Origin: Lachnospiraceae bacterium
GTDB taxonomy: Bacteria; Bacillota; Clostridia; Lachnospirales; Lachnospiraceae
Reading direction: 5' to 3'
Assembly: GCA_015057505.1 (NCBI GenBank)
Contig: SVEG01000013.1
Span: forward strand, 1 to 64,000
Length of the DNA: 64,000 nucleotides
Made by a program: the position numbers and the translations under genes. Below, piece by piece: positions 17,766 to 26,075 of the stretch; position 1 is the first letter of the stretch; each line of letters begins with the position of its first letter. The notes beneath the pieces are model-generated. The model was not told the DNA's origin. It saw only the letters and a list, made by a program, of their open reading frames with translations, and searched no databases.

Positions 17766-18314
17766 TTGAAAAGGTACGAACGAAGGATAGAGGATAAGAA
17801 TTATCTTGTCCTTGTAATGAAGGTTTTAACAGATATTGTTGTGGTTGCGGGTGTTGCTTTATTTTTGTTTGTATATTTTGGTAATACTGCAGTTGTTTCA
17901 GGGTATTCTATGGATAATACACTTACCAACAATGATGTTGTCTTGATAAATAAATTTACATATGCCATATCTAAGATAGAACGCTTTGACGTTATTGTAT
18001 ACGGTACAGATAGCGGTAAGTATGTAAAACGTATTATTGGCATGCCGGGTGAGCGAATTAAGATAGAGAACGGCAAGGTGTATATTGACGGAAAAGTTTT
18101 GAGGAATGATATCGGTGGTGATGCTATATTAAGTGCCGGTGTTGCAGAGAGCGAGATACTTCTTGGAGAAGATGAGTATTTTGTTCTTGGAGATAATCGT
18201 AATAACAGTGAAGACAGTCGTTTTACGACTGTAGGTAATATTAAAAGAGAGAATATAATCGGAAAAGCCTGGTTTGAAATAACCGGCATAACGGATTTTG
18301 GATTTATAGAGTAA
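17766..18314 (+). CDS. lepB: signal peptidase I
   Basis: Membrane serine protease of about 182 residues that removes signal peptides. One N-terminal membrane segment (about 14-38) precedes SGYSMDNTL with the catalytic Ser48. YVKRIIGMPGE holds the general-base Lys88, and GDNRNNSEDSR near residue 140 is the third conserved box. The start is unsure: TTG at 17766 sits about 8 bases after AAAGGG, while GTG 17757 and ATG 17760 overlap or crowd that site. It lies at the head of the lepB-rbgA-rnhB-ylqG-ylqH run, a common Firmicutes order. It could serve the huge secreted enzyme upstream like any other exported protein. Confidence 0.93.
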   Translation: MKRYERRIEDKNYLVLVMKVLTDIVVVAGVALFLFVYFGNTAVVSGYSMDNTLTNNDVVLINKFTYAISKIERFDVIVYGTDSGKYVKRIIGMPGERIKIENGKVYIDGKVLRNDIGGDAILSAGVAESEILLGEDEYFVLGDNRNNSEDSRFTTVGNIKRENIIGKAWFEITGITDFGFIE

Positions 18315-18329
18315 AGTGAGGACGGCAGA

Positions 18330-19172
18330 ATGAATATTCAGTGGTATCCGGGTCATATGACCAAGGCAAAAAGAATGATGGAAGAGGATATAAAGCTTGT
18401 AGATCTTGTAATCGAGCTTTTGGATGCAAGAGTACCAATGAGTAGCCGTAATCCTGATATAGACGAGCTTGGTAAGAACAAGGCGCGCCTTATTTTGCTG
18501 AATAAATCAGACCTTGCAGATGAAGCGAGAACTAATGCATGGGACAAGTTTTTTCAGGAAAAAGGATATTTTGTTGTTAAGCTTAATGCAAGAAGCGGCG
18601 CGGGTGTTAAGACGGTGCAGAATACAATTTTACTTGCGTGCAAGGAGAAGATAGAGCGCGACAGAAAAAGAGGTATTCTTAACAGGCCTGTAAGAGCAAT
18701 GGTTGTTGGAATTCCGAATGTCGGAAAGTCTACATTTATCAATACCTTGGCAGGTAAAGCATGTGCCAAGACAGGTAATAAGCCGGGTGTTACCAAGGGG
18801 AAACAGTGGATCCGTCTTAATAAGAATGTAGAACTTCTTGATACACCGGGTATTCTCTGGCCGAAGTTTGATGACCAGACTGTAGGTATAAAACTTGCAC
18901 TTATCGGTTCCATTAAGGATGAAATTCTTAATATCTCAGAACTTTCGCTTAAACTTATTGAGTATCTTAAAGCAGATTATAAAGGTATTCTTGCCGACAG
19001 ATATCAGGTAAATGAGGATGCCGGACTTGTAGAGATTCTTACAGAGATAGCGGCAAACCGTAACTGTAAGGCCAAGGGAGATGAGCTTGACCTTGATAAA
19101 GCGTCGAAGTTAATTCTCGACGAATTCAGAGAAGGTAAGCTGGGTAAGATTACACTTGAAAAGCCAGAATAA
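18330..19172 (+). CDS. rbgA: ribosome biogenesis GTPase RbgA (YlqF)
   Basis: 280-residue circularly permuted GTPase that helps late 50S assembly. The order G4-G5-G1-G3 is visible: NKSD at 58-61, GIPNVGKST at 127-135 and DTPG at 171-174. The N-terminal QWYPGHMTKAKR is diagnostic of YlqF, and a C-terminal helical domain (about 190-280) binds the ribosome. The ATG follows GAGGAC, 15 bases after lepB. rnhB follows after 13 bases, the same order as in Bacillus. Confidence 0.96.
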   Translation: MNIQWYPGHMTKAKRMMEEDIKLVDLVIELLDARVPMSSRNPDIDELGKNKARLILLNKSDLADEARTNAWDKFFQEKGYFVVKLNARSGAGVKTVQNTILLACKEKIERDRKRGILNRPVRAMVVGIPNVGKSTFINTLAGKACAKTGNKPGVTKGKQWIRLNKNVELLDTPGILWPKFDDQTVGIKLALIGSIKDEILNISELSLKLIEYLKADYKGILADRYQVNEDAGLVEILTEIAANRNCKAKGDELDLDKASKLILDEFREGKLGKITLEKPE

Positions 19173-19185
19173 TACGGAGGATTTT

Positions 19186-19956
19186 ATGGCAGAACAAAAG
19201 ATTGGGGAAATTAAAAAAATACTCGAAAGCACCGATGTGGAGCTTTTGCCGCAGGTTCTTGAGAACTTTAGGGCGGATGAGCGTGCAGGGGTTAAGACAT
19301 TGGTTGCAAAGTACGATAAATGTTATGAGGCATTTCTTGCGGAAAAAGAGCGTACAGAACGCATGAAGATGTACGAGAAGAAGTATTCTGATTATGCTTA
19401 TATTTGTGGTATAGATGAAGCCGGAAGGGGACCGCTTGCGGGACCTGTTGTTGCCGGTGCTGTTATTTTACCGAAGGATTGCGATATTTTGTATATTAAC
19501 GATTCCAAGAAGCTTACGGAGAAAAAAAGAGAGGAATTATACGATATCATTAAAGAGAAGGCGGTGGCTTACGGAATCGGTATAGCAACTCCTGAGCGTA
19601 TTGATGAGATTAATATTTTACAGGCAACATATGAGGCTATGCGAAGTGCGATTGCGCAGATGGCGGTTGCACCGGATTTGCTTTTAAATGATGCCGTGAC
19701 TATTCCTCGGGTACAGACAAAACAGGTGCCGATTATCAAAGGTGATGCCAAGAGTATCTCGATTGCGGCAGCAAGTATCCTTGCGAAGGTTACTAGGGAT
19801 AGGATGATGAAGGAATACAGCATTATTTATCCTGAGTATGGTTTTGAAGGACACAAGGGTTATGGCTCGCAGAGTCACATAGAGGCAATTAAGACTTATG
19901 GTCCGTCGCCAATACACAGAAGAAGTTTTATAAAGAATTTTGTAGATGAAGAGTAG
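19186..19956 (+). CDS. rnhB: ribonuclease HII
   Basis: Removes RNA, especially single ribonucleotides, from DNA. The ATG at 19186 lies 5 bases after CGGAGG and gives 256 residues, about the Bacillus length; the frame is open further upstream but without a site. An N-terminal helical extension (1-70) precedes GIDEAGRGPLAGP (75-87) with catalytic Asp77 and Glu78. NDSKKL is at 105-110, and SIAAASILAKVTRD and a YPEYGFEGHKGYG stretch follow. This matches type 2 RNase HII throughout. Confidence 0.96.
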   Translation: MAEQKIGEIKKILESTDVELLPQVLENFRADERAGVKTLVAKYDKCYEAFLAEKERTERMKMYEKKYSDYAYICGIDEAGRGPLAGPVVAGAVILPKDCDILYINDSKKLTEKKREELYDIIKEKAVAYGIGIATPERIDEINILQATYEAMRSAIAQMAVAPDLLLNDAVTIPRVQTKQVPIIKGDAKSISIAAASILAKVTRDRMMKEYSIIYPEYGFEGHKGYGSQSHIEAIKTYGPSPIHRRSFIKNFVDEE

Positions 19957-19968
19957 GGGGAAAACTAC

Positions 19969-21669
19969 TTGAATAACGGACAAATCGGAAGTTTATACAA
20001 CAGTACATACACAAGCCTTGATACAGGCAAGTTTATGCAGAGCGGACAGACGGGTGCGGCTGCCCCGGAGGCTGCTAAGCTTAATGCGTCTGCAAATGAG
20101 GCGGGTACTGTTGTGCAGACTTCCGATTCTTTAGTTTCGGCACAGGATTTGACTGCGGGACAGTTTATTTCCAATGCTTTAAAAGAAGCCGGAATTACAT
20201 CAAGTGACAGAACAATGCAGCTTGTTCAGTCACTTCTTTCAAACGGACAGTCAGTTGATAAAAATACGCTTATGGATTTCAATCGTCTTATAAAAATGTT
20301 CCCGGATGTAGATGTTCAGACTTTGGTGAATATGAAGATTAACAATATTCCGGTTAATAACGAAATGATTGCACAATACGAGCAGTACAGTAATAATGCA
20401 GGCTATATCATGAAGGATTTGGCGGCGATTGCGGACGGACTCGGTGATGTGCTTAAGTCTCTTACGGCAGAAACCGGTAAAGATGCGGCAGTCGGGCAGC
20501 TTGAGAGCATTACGACACTTTTAAAAGATATGACAGGTAATGGTGCTACGACGGATGGTTTGGTACAGAATCTTGGTGGAAATGTCGGAGATTTTTCACG
20601 TGGTATGATGGCAACAGATATAGGAACTGAGTCGTTGGCACATATGGATATTAACGGTGCTGCAACTGAGGTGACAATGTTACAAAGTGGTGAGCAACAG
20701 GCACAGGGAATTTTCGAAAATCAGTCTGTTATGTCGGGTTTTGGGCAAGAACAGATTGTATCTCAGATATCAGAACAGAATGTACAGGGACAGACAATAG
20801 TTGATATATCCGCACAGGTACAACTACAGGGTGGAAATGCATCGGAAAGTAATGGTGCAGGGACTGTTCAGGATATATCGAAAAATCTTCCGCAAGAACT
20901 TTTGCAGACGCTTGATAATTTGGAGCAGGAGGCAGCGGGCCTTTCGCGAGGAGAAGTTAAGTCGGACGGAACTTTTTTGGAAAAGCTTACTGTGACATTT
21001 AAGCAGATACCGGAGGGAAGCGAAGGAGAATTTTTTAAACTCCTTGATAAGGATGATTTTAAGAAGACAATAAGACAGGAGCTCGAGAGTGCACTGCTTC
21101 TTGAACCTAAGGATGCAGCAGAACTTGAAAAAGTGCAGAAATACTACAAGAAGCTTCAGGGAGCACTGGATAATTATATGAGTATGTCAGGACAACAGAC
21201 AGAGGCGGCCTCGCAGGGTATCAGCAAGACTTTTCAGAATATGTCCGACAATCTTAATTTTATGCAATATGTCAATGAAATGATGCCCTATATACAGCTT
21301 CCGCTTAAACTTCTTGACGAAAATGCTCATGGCGATTTTTATGTTATGCGTAATAAGAAGAATAGGATTGAAAACCCCGAGGAATTTACGGCATTTTTGA
21401 GGCTTAATATGGAGACATTCGGAGAACTTGATGTTTTTATTAAGCTTAAGAACAGTTCAGCGGATATAGCCTTTAAGGTTGAAAAACAAGAGGTCTGTGA
21501 GTTTATTGAGAAGAATATCGTAAGGCTTGAGGAAGGACTTAAGAAAAAGGGTGTAGGTTTAGTTGCGCATGTGTCAAAGAAGGAAGAAGAGTTTTCTTTT
21601 GTGAAGGATATAATCGAGGGCGAAGCTTCCGGAGTGATAGAGAAGTATTCGTTCGATATGAGGATGTGA
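19969..21669 (+). CDS. YlqG-like protein with a FliK-type C-terminus
   Basis: 566 residues starting at TTG 19969, which follows AGGGGG by 8 bases. The first two thirds are low-complexity and rich in Gln, Gly, Ser and Ala. The last 120 residues (RLNMETFGELDVFIKLKNSS onward) resemble the hook-length control protein FliK. The Bacillus counterpart ylqG occupies the same place between rnhB and the FlhB-like ylqH. In flagella FliK talks to FlhB, so this pair may be a derived partner pair with an unknown job outside the main flagellar operon. The stop is 2 bases before the ylqH start region, implying translational coupling. Confidence 0.7.
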   Translation: MNNGQIGSLYNSTYTSLDTGKFMQSGQTGAAAPEAAKLNASANEAGTVVQTSDSLVSAQDLTAGQFISNALKEAGITSSDRTMQLVQSLLSNGQSVDKNTLMDFNRLIKMFPDVDVQTLVNMKINNIPVNNEMIAQYEQYSNNAGYIMKDLAAIADGLGDVLKSLTAETGKDAAVGQLESITTLLKDMTGNGATTDGLVQNLGGNVGDFSRGMMATDIGTESLAHMDINGAATEVTMLQSGEQQAQGIFENQSVMSGFGQEQIVSQISEQNVQGQTIVDISAQVQLQGGNASESNGAGTVQDISKNLPQELLQTLDNLEQEAAGLSRGEVKSDGTFLEKLTVTFKQIPEGSEGEFFKLLDKDDFKKTIRQELESALLLEPKDAAELEKVQKYYKKLQGALDNYMSMSGQQTEAASQGISKTFQNMSDNLNFMQYVNEMMPYIQLPLKLLDENAHGDFYVMRNKKNRIENPEEFTAFLRLNMETFGELDVFIKLKNSSADIAFKVEKQEVCEFIEKNIVRLEEGLKKKGVGLVAHVSKKEEEFSFVKDIIEGEASGVIEKYSFDMRM

Positions 21670-21673
21670 TAAA

Positions 21674-21952
21674 ATGGAAAAGGAAAATAAAGCCGCCGTG
21701 GCGCTTTCTTACGACCCGAGTAACCAGGCACCTATTGTTGTTGCTTCGGGTGCGGGCGTACTTGCCGACAAGATTATTGAGACAGCGAAAGAAGCCAATG
21801 TGCCGGTACATAAGGATGCGAAGCTTGCTAAGTCTCTCATGGGAATAGAGATAGGTGAGGCCATACCGCCTGAACTTTATGAAGTGGTTGCGGAGGTCTT
21901 ACTTTTTGTTACTGATCTTGAGAAGATGAAGAGTAAAATCGGAGATATATAA
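21674..21952 (+). CDS. FlhB C-terminal domain homologue (YlqH-like)
   Basis: 92 residues equal to the cytoplasmic substrate-specificity domain of FlhB without its membrane part. AVALSYDPSNQAPIVVASG corresponds to the FlhB region around the NPTH autocleavage site, here DPSN, so cleavage is not expected. VPVHKDAKLAKSL and IPPELYEVVAEVL continue the family match. It is next to the FliK-like gene, as in Bacillus. A hairpin follows and the conserved order then breaks before yraN. Confidence 0.88.
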   Translation: MEKENKAAVALSYDPSNQAPIVVASGAGVLADKIIETAKEANVPVHKDAKLAKSLMGIEIGEAIPPELYEVVAEVLLFVTDLEKMKSKIGDI

Positions 21953-21954
21953 TA

Positions 21955-21990
21955 AGAGCATATCGCTCCATGTCTTAAACGATATGCTCT
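21955..21990. repeat. 11-bp inverted repeat after ylqH
   Basis: AGAGCATATCG (21955-21965) and CGATATGCTCT (21980-21990) are a perfect inverted repeat around a 14-base loop. There is no T-run on the + side; it could end transcription weakly from either side. It lies at the left boundary of the inserted genes. Confidence 0.6.
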
Positions 21991-22041
21991 AAAGTATCGA
22001 TATTATCCCTATAATGCTTGTCTGTAAGTTGCTAAAAAAAA

Positions 22042-22791
22042 TTAATCTTCGTCTTTTTCCATGGCCTGTTTGATTATATCGGGGTCAACACCAAGTTCTT
22101 CAAGTTTTTTTGCAAGGCGTTCTTCACCGAGTTGAATACCATGTTCTTCACCTTCTTCATAGCTTATCTTTTTTTCATAATACATAACGGTCTGCATGCT
22201 CATATATCGTTCACCAACCTTTGAATCTCTTTTGACGGAGTTTACTATATTATGAATACCTTTTAGGTCGGAATCAACAGCTGTTTCCTCGGAAGTGTTT
22301 GAGAAGAACTTGAGTAAGTTAGCAAGTTCATTAGTGCCGCCGATTTTGCCTTTGGTATTCAAAAATAATGTTGTTATACCATCATTATATACTATCTTGG
22401 GGTTTTCTGTCACGAAATTTTTTACAGAATATGACATTCGATTATCACCAAATGGATCATAAGACAGAATCCAGATTGAAATGAGTTCGGGCAGGACACC
22501 GAAGTCATCACCTGAGAATAGTAATTTAGAATCGGTTAGAGCGTTGTAATAACGATTTCGCCGGGCTAGATTTTTCTCATAGTATGTATTCGGCTCAATG
22601 TTATATATTTCGCTTACGGTGTCATTGGTGTCCATGCATTTCACGAGAACATCCAGGCATATTCCGTGTTTATCGGTGTCGGTTCCGTTAAAAGCTTTCT
22701 GAGCTTCAACAGTAAAGTTTTCGAGCGTTCGCCCGGTAGCTCTTTTCACTATGATTTTAGTTAATTCCTTAGCATAGTTGGGATTTTCCAT
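22042..22791 (-). pseudogene. Rpn-family (PD-(D/E)XK) recombination-promoting nuclease, probably degenerate
   Basis: The visible 249 residues match the Rpn/PF12784 transposase-like nuclease family: GICLDVLVK, then YNIEPNTYYEKNLARRNRYY, and a charged C-terminal helix (LAKKLEELGVDP). The family N-terminus is encoded in the same frame upstream of this ATG (KPLEELNLIDNFLFSTL, 22848-22792), and the frame stays open to 22902 with no ATG, GTG or TTG. ATT at 22881 or 22875 after GGAAAGGA is the only start-like arrangement. The usual I-E-x-Q of the active site reads I-E-P-N. Missing start and altered motif suggest a decaying gene. Rpn genes are mobile-associated and often sit in genomic islands. Confidence 0.7.
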
Positions 22792-22996
22792 CAGAGTTGA
22801 AAATAGAAAGTTATCAATTAGATTTAATTCCTCTAATGGTTTGCTGAATTTTTTGATATGATTGTGATTTGAAATCGTAATATTGTCCTTTCCGGGATAA
22901 TATCAACACTACCAAAATATACCATGAAAAGTTTGCGTTGTAAATAAAAATGTGCTGATTCTACTGTGCGTAAAATGCCAATTGATTTGCAATCCA

Positions 22997-23025
22997 TTGT
23001 GTTATGAAATTACTTGCAGTATAAT
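22997..23025 (+). promoter_or_regulatory. promoter of the HTH-FliG-like regulator
   Basis: TTGTGT (22997-23002), 17-base spacer, TATAAT (23020-23025). The start near 23032 gives a leader of only about 15 bases, filled by the AAGGAGG site. Confidence 0.62.
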
Positions 23026-23046
23026 TACAACACAAGGAGGCACAAA

Positions 23047-23979
23047 ATGAGAGATTTAGGAAGCAATATATATTCATACCGTAAAATTAATAATTTGTCG
23101 CAAGAAGACCTCGCTGTGATTGTAGGAGTTAACGCAGGTGCTGTGTCAAAGTGGGAAAGAGGCATTTCTGTTCCGGATATTGATATTCTTATCAGATTAG
23201 CTGATTATTTTGAAATATCTTTAGATAAATTACTGGGTAGAGGTCAATCATCATGGGTTGATAATTATTTTAATAATCAAAAGGATGCAGACAGATATTA
23301 TTCTGCATTAGAAATATTGGAATGTTGTTCACTTGCCAGGAAAGAAGGGCTTTTGGCAGTGCAGGAGAATATAAATAATAAAGCCGCTGATGTTAATCCT
23401 TTTCTTAAATTTGCGGTTAATTATATTATGCAAGGATTTAATAAGCAAATGTCTCCCGCTGAGTCAAAAGAATATTTACTAATGTATGCAGAAAACGAAA
23501 CTGATTGTTCGACTGCAAAGATGATATGCGAGGTGATTGTGCGTATGTTTTCCGGTGAAAATGAAACGATCGTAAAAGAATGGCTACGTGCATTTCTTGG
23601 CAGAAAATATGCACATTTGATAGGGGATGACGAATTGGAATTACGCTGGAAGATGAGTAGGGAGGATGCAATTGAGTACTACTCTAAGATAAACACAGGC
23701 TTTGAAGATACGGGTATTCTTGACGAACTGGAATCGTGTGATAATGTATGTATTCAACAGATTATTAGACTTGTAGATAATGATGATTTTGTTAATGCAA
23801 TGTTAGGTGCTTCCATAAAGACAAGATATAAATATTTAAATAATCTTTCAGATAGAATGATTATTTTAGTTGGCGAGGATATGCTTAAATGTACATATGA
23901 TGCCAAACGGGTTGCTATGGCACAAGAAAAGGTTATGCAAATTTGGCGAACAATAAGTTCTGGTGTTAAAGATTGTTAA
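23047..23979 (+). CDS. XRE-family regulator with MotA-like and FliG-like segments
   Basis: 310 residues from ATG 23047, 6 bases after AAGGAGG. Residues 5-65 are a classic XRE helix-turn-helix (NNLSQEDLAVIVGVNAGAVS, then KWERG). Residues 88-150 resemble the cytoplasmic start of MotA (ARKEGLLAVQ...PFLKFAVNYIMQG). Residues 235-310 align well with the FliG middle/C-terminal region: a VDNDDFVNAMLGAS helix, a NNLSDR motif, then AQEKVMQIWRTISSG. Residues 150-234 are helical and unfamiliar. Both motor proteins normally act in torque generation, so here the segments probably serve as interaction or oligomer domains. The methyltransferase gene begins 25 bases later and is likely co-transcribed. The HTH call is firm; the fusion is my reading. 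Confidence 0.82.
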   Translation: MRDLGSNIYSYRKINNLSQEDLAVIVGVNAGAVSKWERGISVPDIDILIRLADYFEISLDKLLGRGQSSWVDNYFNNQKDADRYYSALEILECCSLARKEGLLAVQENINNKAADVNPFLKFAVNYIMQGFNKQMSPAESKEYLLMYAENETDCSTAKMICEVIVRMFSGENETIVKEWLRAFLGRKYAHLIGDDELELRWKMSREDAIEYYSKINTGFEDTGILDELESCDNVCIQQIIRLVDNDDFVNAMLGASIKTRYKYLNNLSDRMIILVGEDMLKCTYDAKRVAMAQEKVMQIWRTISSGVKDC

Positions 23980-24004
23980 CTAATCATTGATAAGAAGGAA
24001 ACAG

Positions 24005-24601
24005 ATGATAATGAATGTAATAGAACATTATGATAAATTAATAGATGAAAATAATGATTCATTTCGTGATCCGAAACCATTGCGTGAGTATATGGATAAG
24101 TGGGATGGTCAGGAGTTTATAAATGAAATGCAATTATCGGGTAAGGAAAGTGTTCTTGAAATCGGAATTGGAACGGGACGAATTGCTACAAAGGTTGCTC
24201 CGCTGTGTTTTGAACTTTGCGGAGTAGATATTTCGCCTAAGACAATTGATAGAGCAAAAGAGAATCTTAAAAATAATAAAAATGTAAAATTGATCTGCGC
24301 AGATTTCTTTGAATACAAGTTTGGAGATGCTTTTGATGTGGTGTATTCTTCGTTGACATCTATGCATTTTGAGGATAAGCAGGGATTTATTTTAAAGGTA
24401 AATACTTTAGTAAAGCAGGGGGGACGTTTTGTGTTGTCAATTGATAAAAATCAGAGTGATTATATTGATATGAGAACATATAAAGTTAAGATTTATCCGG
24501 ACAAACCTGAACAAATAGTTTCTTATGCTGAAGCTACAGATATGCATATTGAAAGACAATTTGAGACAGAATTTGCACATGTTTTTGTTCTTTCAAAATA
24601 A
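24005..24601 (+). CDS. class I SAM-dependent methyltransferase
   Basis: About 198 residues with the Rossmann methyltransferase motifs: VLEIGIGTGRIA (motif I), CGVDISPKTID (acidic residue binding the ribose), ICADFFEY and a FDVVYSSLTSMHF motif IV region. The substrate cannot be told; small-molecule type is likely. ATG 24005 stands 5 bases after AAGGA; ATG 24011 is a second option. It follows the HTH-FliG-like gene and precedes yraN, so it belongs to the inserted group. Confidence 0.85.
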   Translation: MIMNVIEHYDKLIDENNDSFRDPKPLREYMDKWDGQEFINEMQLSGKESVLEIGIGTGRIATKVAPLCFELCGVDISPKTIDRAKENLKNNKNVKLICADFFEYKFGDAFDVVYSSLTSMHFEDKQGFILKVNTLVKQGGRFVLSIDKNQSDYIDMRTYKVKIYPDKPEQIVSYAEATDMHIERQFETEFAHVFVLSK

Positions 24602-24640
24602 GTATGCAGGGTAGTTTTATCATAAAAGGAGAAGATATAT

Positions 24641-25009
24641 TTGGACGGAAAAAGAAACAATCGTGCCCTAGGCACACAAAAAGAAAATATAGCCGCCAAA
24701 TTCCTGCAAAAACAAGGCTATACTATCGTACAAATGAACTTCAGATGCCGTCAGGGTGAGATAGATATTATCGCCACGGATGAGAATTATCTTGTATTTG
24801 TCGAAGTAAAATACCGCGCTGACGGACACTGCGGGAATCCGGGCGAGGCGATAGATTATAGGAAGCAGAAGAAGATTTACAGGGTTGCGGAGTATTATTT
24901 GTATAACAGTAGATTGCCGCAGGACACACCGTGCCGCTTTGATGCAGTTATAATTGAAGGAGACAACATTACACTTGTTAAAGATGCTTTCGGAAGCATT
25001 GGAGCATAA
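24641..25009 (+). CDS. yraN: YraN/UPF0102 family nuclease-fold protein
   Basis: 122 residues of the UPF0102 family, which has a restriction-endonuclease-like fold. NRALGTQKENIAAKFLQKQGY opens the protein, CRQGEIDIIATDENYLVFVE carries the E-x-D and V-E-V-K catalytic-type residues, and PCRFDAVIIE follows. Function is unproven, perhaps DNA repair or uptake related. Translation starts at TTG 24641, 7 bases after AAAGGAGAA. In Firmicutes yraN normally follows rnhB-ylqG-ylqH directly; here about 2.7 kb intervene. Confidence 0.9.
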   Translation: MDGKRNNRALGTQKENIAAKFLQKQGYTIVQMNFRCRQGEIDIIATDENYLVFVEVKYRADGHCGNPGEAIDYRKQKKIYRVAEYYLYNSRLPQDTPCRFDAVIIEGDNITLVKDAFGSIGA

Positions 25010-25101
25010 AATATCGTGAAAACAACTTTTAGAAAGATTGGTTTGAAGGTAATTCTTTTTTGTCGCTTGTACCTATGATTGAATGTGAAGGAGGACATTA
25101 A

Positions 25102-25798
25102 ATGCAGTATTATACAAGAAGTTTTCATATGAGTTTGCTTCCGTATGAGTTGTTGGATGAGTTTACGGTGCACGAGGAAGCTGAGCAGTATAATGAGGAA
25201 TTTTATCAGAAACTGTTAGAAGAAAAAAGGGAACAGTATCGCAAAGAAGATTTGTTCTTTAAGGATGGAGATATTTTTTCTGACTATTATACAGCGGGAG
25301 TGACAAAATTGTTGTCGGAGGTGCCGGCGTATGTAGGTGTGGCAGACTGCAGAGTGTTTTTTGTTAAAAGCAATGGCACCGTCTGTTTGGAAGTATTTTA
25401 AGGAAGAGGCAAGAAAACAGGAATTACGATATAAACTTCTTTTTGAGAAATTAAAAATAAGGGAACAAGAAGATCAGTTAAAAATGCCGGAGCACTGGTT
25501 GCCGTTGTTTGATTTGGCGTGGGTAGACGGCGCTTTTATCTTACACGCTGTGACGGCTGATAAAATAACGGCTACGGTGCAAGATGAGTTTAATCAAATA
25601 ATGGACTTGAACTTTTTAGGAGCAGAGTGGCATGTTCAAGAGGAGGAGGAGATGCCAACGCGTATTTTGTTTACGGAGGTTTTATGGGAGAACGGAAAGC
25701 TTCGTTTGAACGTTTTGACTCATACAAATGAGTATTCTATACTGGCAGAGGATGTTAAGTGTGTTTGGGTGGATACAAATGAAATACAAGGAACTTGA
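25102..25798 (+). pseudogene. unknown protein split by a one-base frameshift
   Basis: Two overlapping frames (25102-25401 and 25337-25798) make one protein of about 231 residues if one T is removed from the T6 run at 25357-25362. The product then reads VADCRVF-LLKAMAPSVWKYF. It starts at ATG 25102 with GGAGGA 7 bases upstream; the second frame has no ribosome site. The sequence is charged, with no signal or membrane segment. It resembles DUF4085-type proteins (MxYYTR start, a closing ILAEDVK strand), but I am unsure. The indel may be real, a phase-variable tract, or a sequencing error. Confidence 0.7.
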
Positions 25799-25826
25799 GT
25801 TGTTGTATACCCTCTATCTGCTAATC

Positions 25827-25879
25827 AAAGAGTTTTACTTCTGTGACTGACACGGGCACAGAAACAAAGCTCTTTTTTT
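25827..25879 (+). terminator. terminator after the frameshifted gene
   Basis: AAAGAG...TTCTGTG (25827-25845) pairs with CACAGAA...CTCTTT (25857-25875), and the T-run continues to 25879. Long stem with one small mismatch region. Confidence 0.82.
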
Positions 25880-26011
25880 CTGCCTCAAAACCGGCGACCC
25901 GAATCCCGCCCCCACTTTGGATTCCACCTTCTTTTGGTCCGGCAGACAACAAAATCGACCTTGCATAGTTAATTAATATTTTATCTTTTTTCGTAAAAAT
26001 ACCAAAAAGAC

Positions 26012-26040
26012 TTGTGAAACATTCCTTTTTATTTTATACT
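26012..26040 (+). promoter_or_regulatory. promoter of the DUF512-der-plsY-gpsA operon
   Basis: TTGTGA (26012-26017), 17-base spacer, TATACT (26035-26040). The leader to the ATG is about 29 bases. Confidence 0.68.
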
Positions 26041-26075
26041 CATAAGAAGATATATTAATTTGGGTTTGGTGGATT

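Noticed and set aside
25337-25798. An independent 153-residue gene
   Set aside because: No ribosome site; it continues the upstream frame after one T, so it is the second half of one broken gene.
25880-25975. A GC-rich stretch after a terminator as an RNA gene
   Set aside because: Only weak self-pairing (CTGCC/GGCAG with mismatches), no promoter and no family resemblance.
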